NCBI GenBank assembly: GCA_046050145.1
Contig: JBJOQC010000011.1
Coordinates: forward strand, 1-15,399
Length of the DNA stretch: 15,399 bases
Direction: 5' to 3'
Source of the DNA: CAYZPE01 sp046050145
GTDB lineage: Bacteria; Patescibacteriota; Minisyncoccia; Phycocordibacterales; CAYZPE01
In this document: one piece after another, positions 13,965 through 15,399 of the stretch
How the letters are laid out: each line of letters begins with the position of its first letter
Position numbering within the stretch: the stretch's first letter is position 1
The notes under the pieces: model-generated
The model's database searches: none
What the model saw: only the letters and a program-made list of their open reading frames with translations
What the model was told of the DNA's origin: nothing
Position numbers and translations under genes: made by a program

Positions 13965-14061
13965 TTTGGATGTATATATGCTAATCGCGCAGTAATTCGA
14001 CCCCGAAGCGGTAATAAATCTTCCGCGATACTGCTCTATAAACTATACCTAAAATATAAAA
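13965..14061 (-). other. Structured spacer between rpsP and khpA
   Basis: This 97-nt spacer is more GC-rich than other gaps. On the minus strand GCAGTA pairs with a later TACTGC, and inside it GCGG pairs with CCGC, followed by a UUCG loop between CC and GG. There is no U-tract, so it is not a terminator. TATATA/TATACA 6-8 nt before the khpA ATG could be a weak -10. It may be an RNA-processing or regulatory element. Confidence 0.3.
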
Positions 14062-14424
14062 TTAGGCAACAGGAGCTGGCTCAGGCTTTACTTCTGGAGC
14101 GGCTTGAGGCGCACTTGCTTGTGGAGCTTCAGGAGGGGTATCCTTTTTAATTGGAGTTCGCTTTGGTAAAGCGTTTACTTTCTTACCTGTAATAATCTTT
14201 TTTTCTACAAAGAGATTATGGAGTGTGTCAGAAAGTTTTGCGCCTTTTGAAATCCAGTGTGTAATACGTTCAGTATTGATCTGCTCATTTGATTTACGAG
14301 GATCATAGTTTCCAAGCATTTCTAAGTAGCGACCACTCTTTGGACTATTTTGAGAATCAGTTAACACAATACGAAATGTTGTTTCGTGGTTGCGTCCTGT
14401 TCTTTGTAACCTGATTTTTAACAT
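14062..14424 (-). CDS. rpsP: 30S ribosomal protein bS16
   Basis: Small-subunit ribosomal protein needed for 30S assembly. It has 120 residues. The core MLKIRLQRTGRNHETTFRIV (1-20), SGRYLEMLGNYDPR (30-43) and INTERITHWISKGAKLSDTL (49-68) is canonical and complete by about residue 88. The last 30 or so residues form a Pro/Ala-rich, low-complexity tail beginning near KKDTPPEAP that many S16 proteins lack. It is first in a probable rpsP-khpA transcript. Its promoter places the transcription start at or beside the ATG, so the mRNA is predicted to be leaderless; there is no Shine-Dalgarno. Confidence 0.98.
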   Translation of the reverse strand: MLKIRLQRTGRNHETTFRIVLTDSQNSPKSGRYLEMLGNYDPRKSNEQINTERITHWISKGAKLSDTLHNLFVEKKIITGKKVNALPKRTPIKKDTPPEAPQASAPQAAPEVKPEPAPVA

Positions 14425-14431
14425 GGGGAAT

Positions 14432-14460
14432 ATAGTAGCAGATGATCAATAAATGGTCAA
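14432..14460 (-). promoter_or_regulatory. rpsP promoter, predicted leaderless transcript
   Basis: On the minus strand TTGACC (14460-14455), a 17-bp spacer ending in an extended TG, and TACTAT (14437-14432). The -10 box ends 7 nt before the rpsP ATG, which puts the start of transcription at the start codon. Confidence 0.72.
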
Positions 14461-14482
14461 TTTGCGTGTATTTTGATATAGT
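14454..14482 (+). promoter_or_regulatory. rnr promoter, overlapping the rpsP promoter
   Basis: TATAGT (14477-14482) with an extended -10 TG at 14474-14475; the -35 candidate TGGTCA (14454-14459) is weak. The -10 ends 9 nt before the rnr ATG, giving a leader of about 2-3 nt. The -35 region is the same DNA as the rpsP -35. Confidence 0.55.
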
Positions 14483-14491
14483 CGACTCTAT

Positions 14492-15399
14492 ATGAACACA
14501 CCAAAATCTAGTGAAGGTAGTAAAGAAGATAAAACAAACCACCCTTTTTTAAAAAAAACACAGTCTTCACAAAATAATCAACCAAAAGAAGCTTTGACTT
14601 TTTCTGGAGTCATTTCAGTATCTGCTCGAGGCGTAGGCTATCTTGAAGTAGAGAGTCAGGAAGAAGATATTGAAATACAAAAAGAAAACCTCAAAACTGC
14701 TCTCAATAAAGATGAGGTTGAAGTTATTGTCCTACCTAAAAAAATCTTTAATCGTACTCAAGGACAGGTAGTCAAAATCATCCGTCGTGCAAAGATAGAG
14801 TTTGTCGGCACAGTACTCAAACGAGCTCAAAAAATATTTGTAAGTGCAGACGATAAAAGAATGTATGCAGAGATTGAGCTTGGCGGAGAAGAATCTAAAA
14901 ACCTACAGGAAAGAGACAAGGTGCTCGTACGTATAAATCAATGGAACAATGAAGTACCTCAGGGAACACTTTTAAAGAAGATTGGTACTAAAGGTGAACA
15001 TAATGCCGAAATAGAATCAATCGTACTTGATAAGGGTTTTGAAATTGATTTTCCGGAAGATGTAGACAGAGAGGCAGAGAGACTAAAAAAAGAAAGTGAA
15101 GAACCAGGATACTGGGACATACAAGCAAAGAATCGAAGAGACATGCGTGGAACACTTACTTTCACCATAGACCCTGCTGACGCAAAAGACTTTGATGACG
15201 CTATCTCGATTAAAGAACTCGGAGTAAACACTTTTGAAATAGGAGTCCATATTGCGGATGTATCTCACTACGTAACAGAAAAATCTGCCCTTGATAAAGA
15301 AGCACGAAAGCGTGGTACTTCAGTCTATCTCGTTGACCGTACTATCCCGATGCTTCCTGAAATACTTTCAAACGATCTCTGTAGTTTGAATCCAAATGT
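14492..15399 (+). CDS. rnr: Ribonuclease R (RNB family exoribonuclease), 3' part outside the window
   Basis: 3'-5' exoribonuclease that degrades structured RNA. The 302 visible residues comprise a low-complexity polar N-terminus (about 1-34), cold-shock/OB-type domains (about 35-165, starting LTFSGVISVSARGVGYLEV), and the start of the RNB catalytic domain. The four metal-binding Asp residues are present in TIDPADAKDFDDAIS: D227, D233, D235 and D236. They are followed by EIGVHIADVSHYV (249-261) and RGTSVYLVDRTIPMLPE (274-290). The frame is open at the last base. The ATG at 14492 was chosen because a -10 box lies 9 nt upstream and no later Met fits before the OB domain. RNase R is preferred over RNase II from these motifs and from the common presence of rnr in bacteria with this gene content. 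Confidence 0.95.
   Translation, partial: MNTPKSSEGSKEDKTNHPFLKKTQSSQNNQPKEALTFSGVISVSARGVGYLEVESQEEDIEIQKENLKTALNKDEVEVIVLPKKIFNRTQGQVVKIIRRAKIEFVGTVLKRAQKIFVSADDKRMYAEIELGGEESKNLQERDKVLVRINQWNNEVPQGTLLKKIGTKGEHNAEIESIVLDKGFEIDFPEDVDREAERLKKESEEPGYWDIQAKNRRDMRGTLTFTIDPADAKDFDDAISIKELGVNTFEIGVHIADVSHYVTEKSALDKEARKRGTSVYLVDRTIPMLPEILSNDLCSLNPN

Overview
The window looks like a chromosomal housekeeping segment from a member of the Candidate Phyla Radiation (Patescibacteria), most likely a Parcubacteria-type lineage. This is inferred from AT-rich DNA, compact informational genes, a small KH-domain protein beside rpsP, a bS16 with a Pro/Ala-rich tail, no rimM between rpsP and trmD, and gene starts that mostly lack a Shine-Dalgarno sequence. 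The lineage was not checked against any database. The standard code reads through every gene. The ten visible stops are five TAA, five TAG and no TGA.

Layout: (1) 1-1096, minus strand: N-terminal part of a UvrD/PcrA-type superfamily 1 helicase, apparently leaderless. (2) 1097-1216: divergent promoter region with a perfect DnaA-box match. (3) 1217-1642, plus strand: orphan 141-residue protein with a strong Shine-Dalgarno. It converges on a small second sigma-70-family factor (1693-2334, minus), and the two share a 26-bp palindromic terminator. (4) 2482-12341, minus strand: rpoB, rpoC, dnaG and rpoD read in that order with short gaps and one terminator at the end. They form a probable operon for the RNA polymerase beta and beta-prime subunits, primase and the main sigma factor. 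It starts from a strong promoter (TTGACA, 16 bp, TATACT) and a leader RNA of about 200 nt. (5) 12655-12876, minus: a 73-residue orphan with its own ribosome binding site and terminator, downstream of trmD. (6) 12918-14424, minus: rpsP, khpA and trmD, with a 22-bp inverted-repeat terminator between khpA and trmD. (7) 14492-15399, plus: rnr (RNase R), cut by the window end and divergent from rpsP through overlapping promoters.

The genes cover transcription (core polymerase and two sigma factors), primer synthesis, ribosome maturation and tRNA modification, RNA turnover, and DNA repair. There is no mobile element, CRISPR array, defence system, tRNA or rRNA, and no obvious undescribed multi-gene system. 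The most interesting material is regulatory. The rpoB leader folds into a long hairpin with a competing pairing, a possible tiny uORF and a terminator-like hairpin, so it is a candidate attenuator. Several core genes have -10 boxes only 6-9 nt before the ATG. Three DnaA-box matches lie at promoters or gene starts. A heptad AGCT repeat sits on the trmD promoter, and RpoB carries substitutions at two rifampicin-contact positions.
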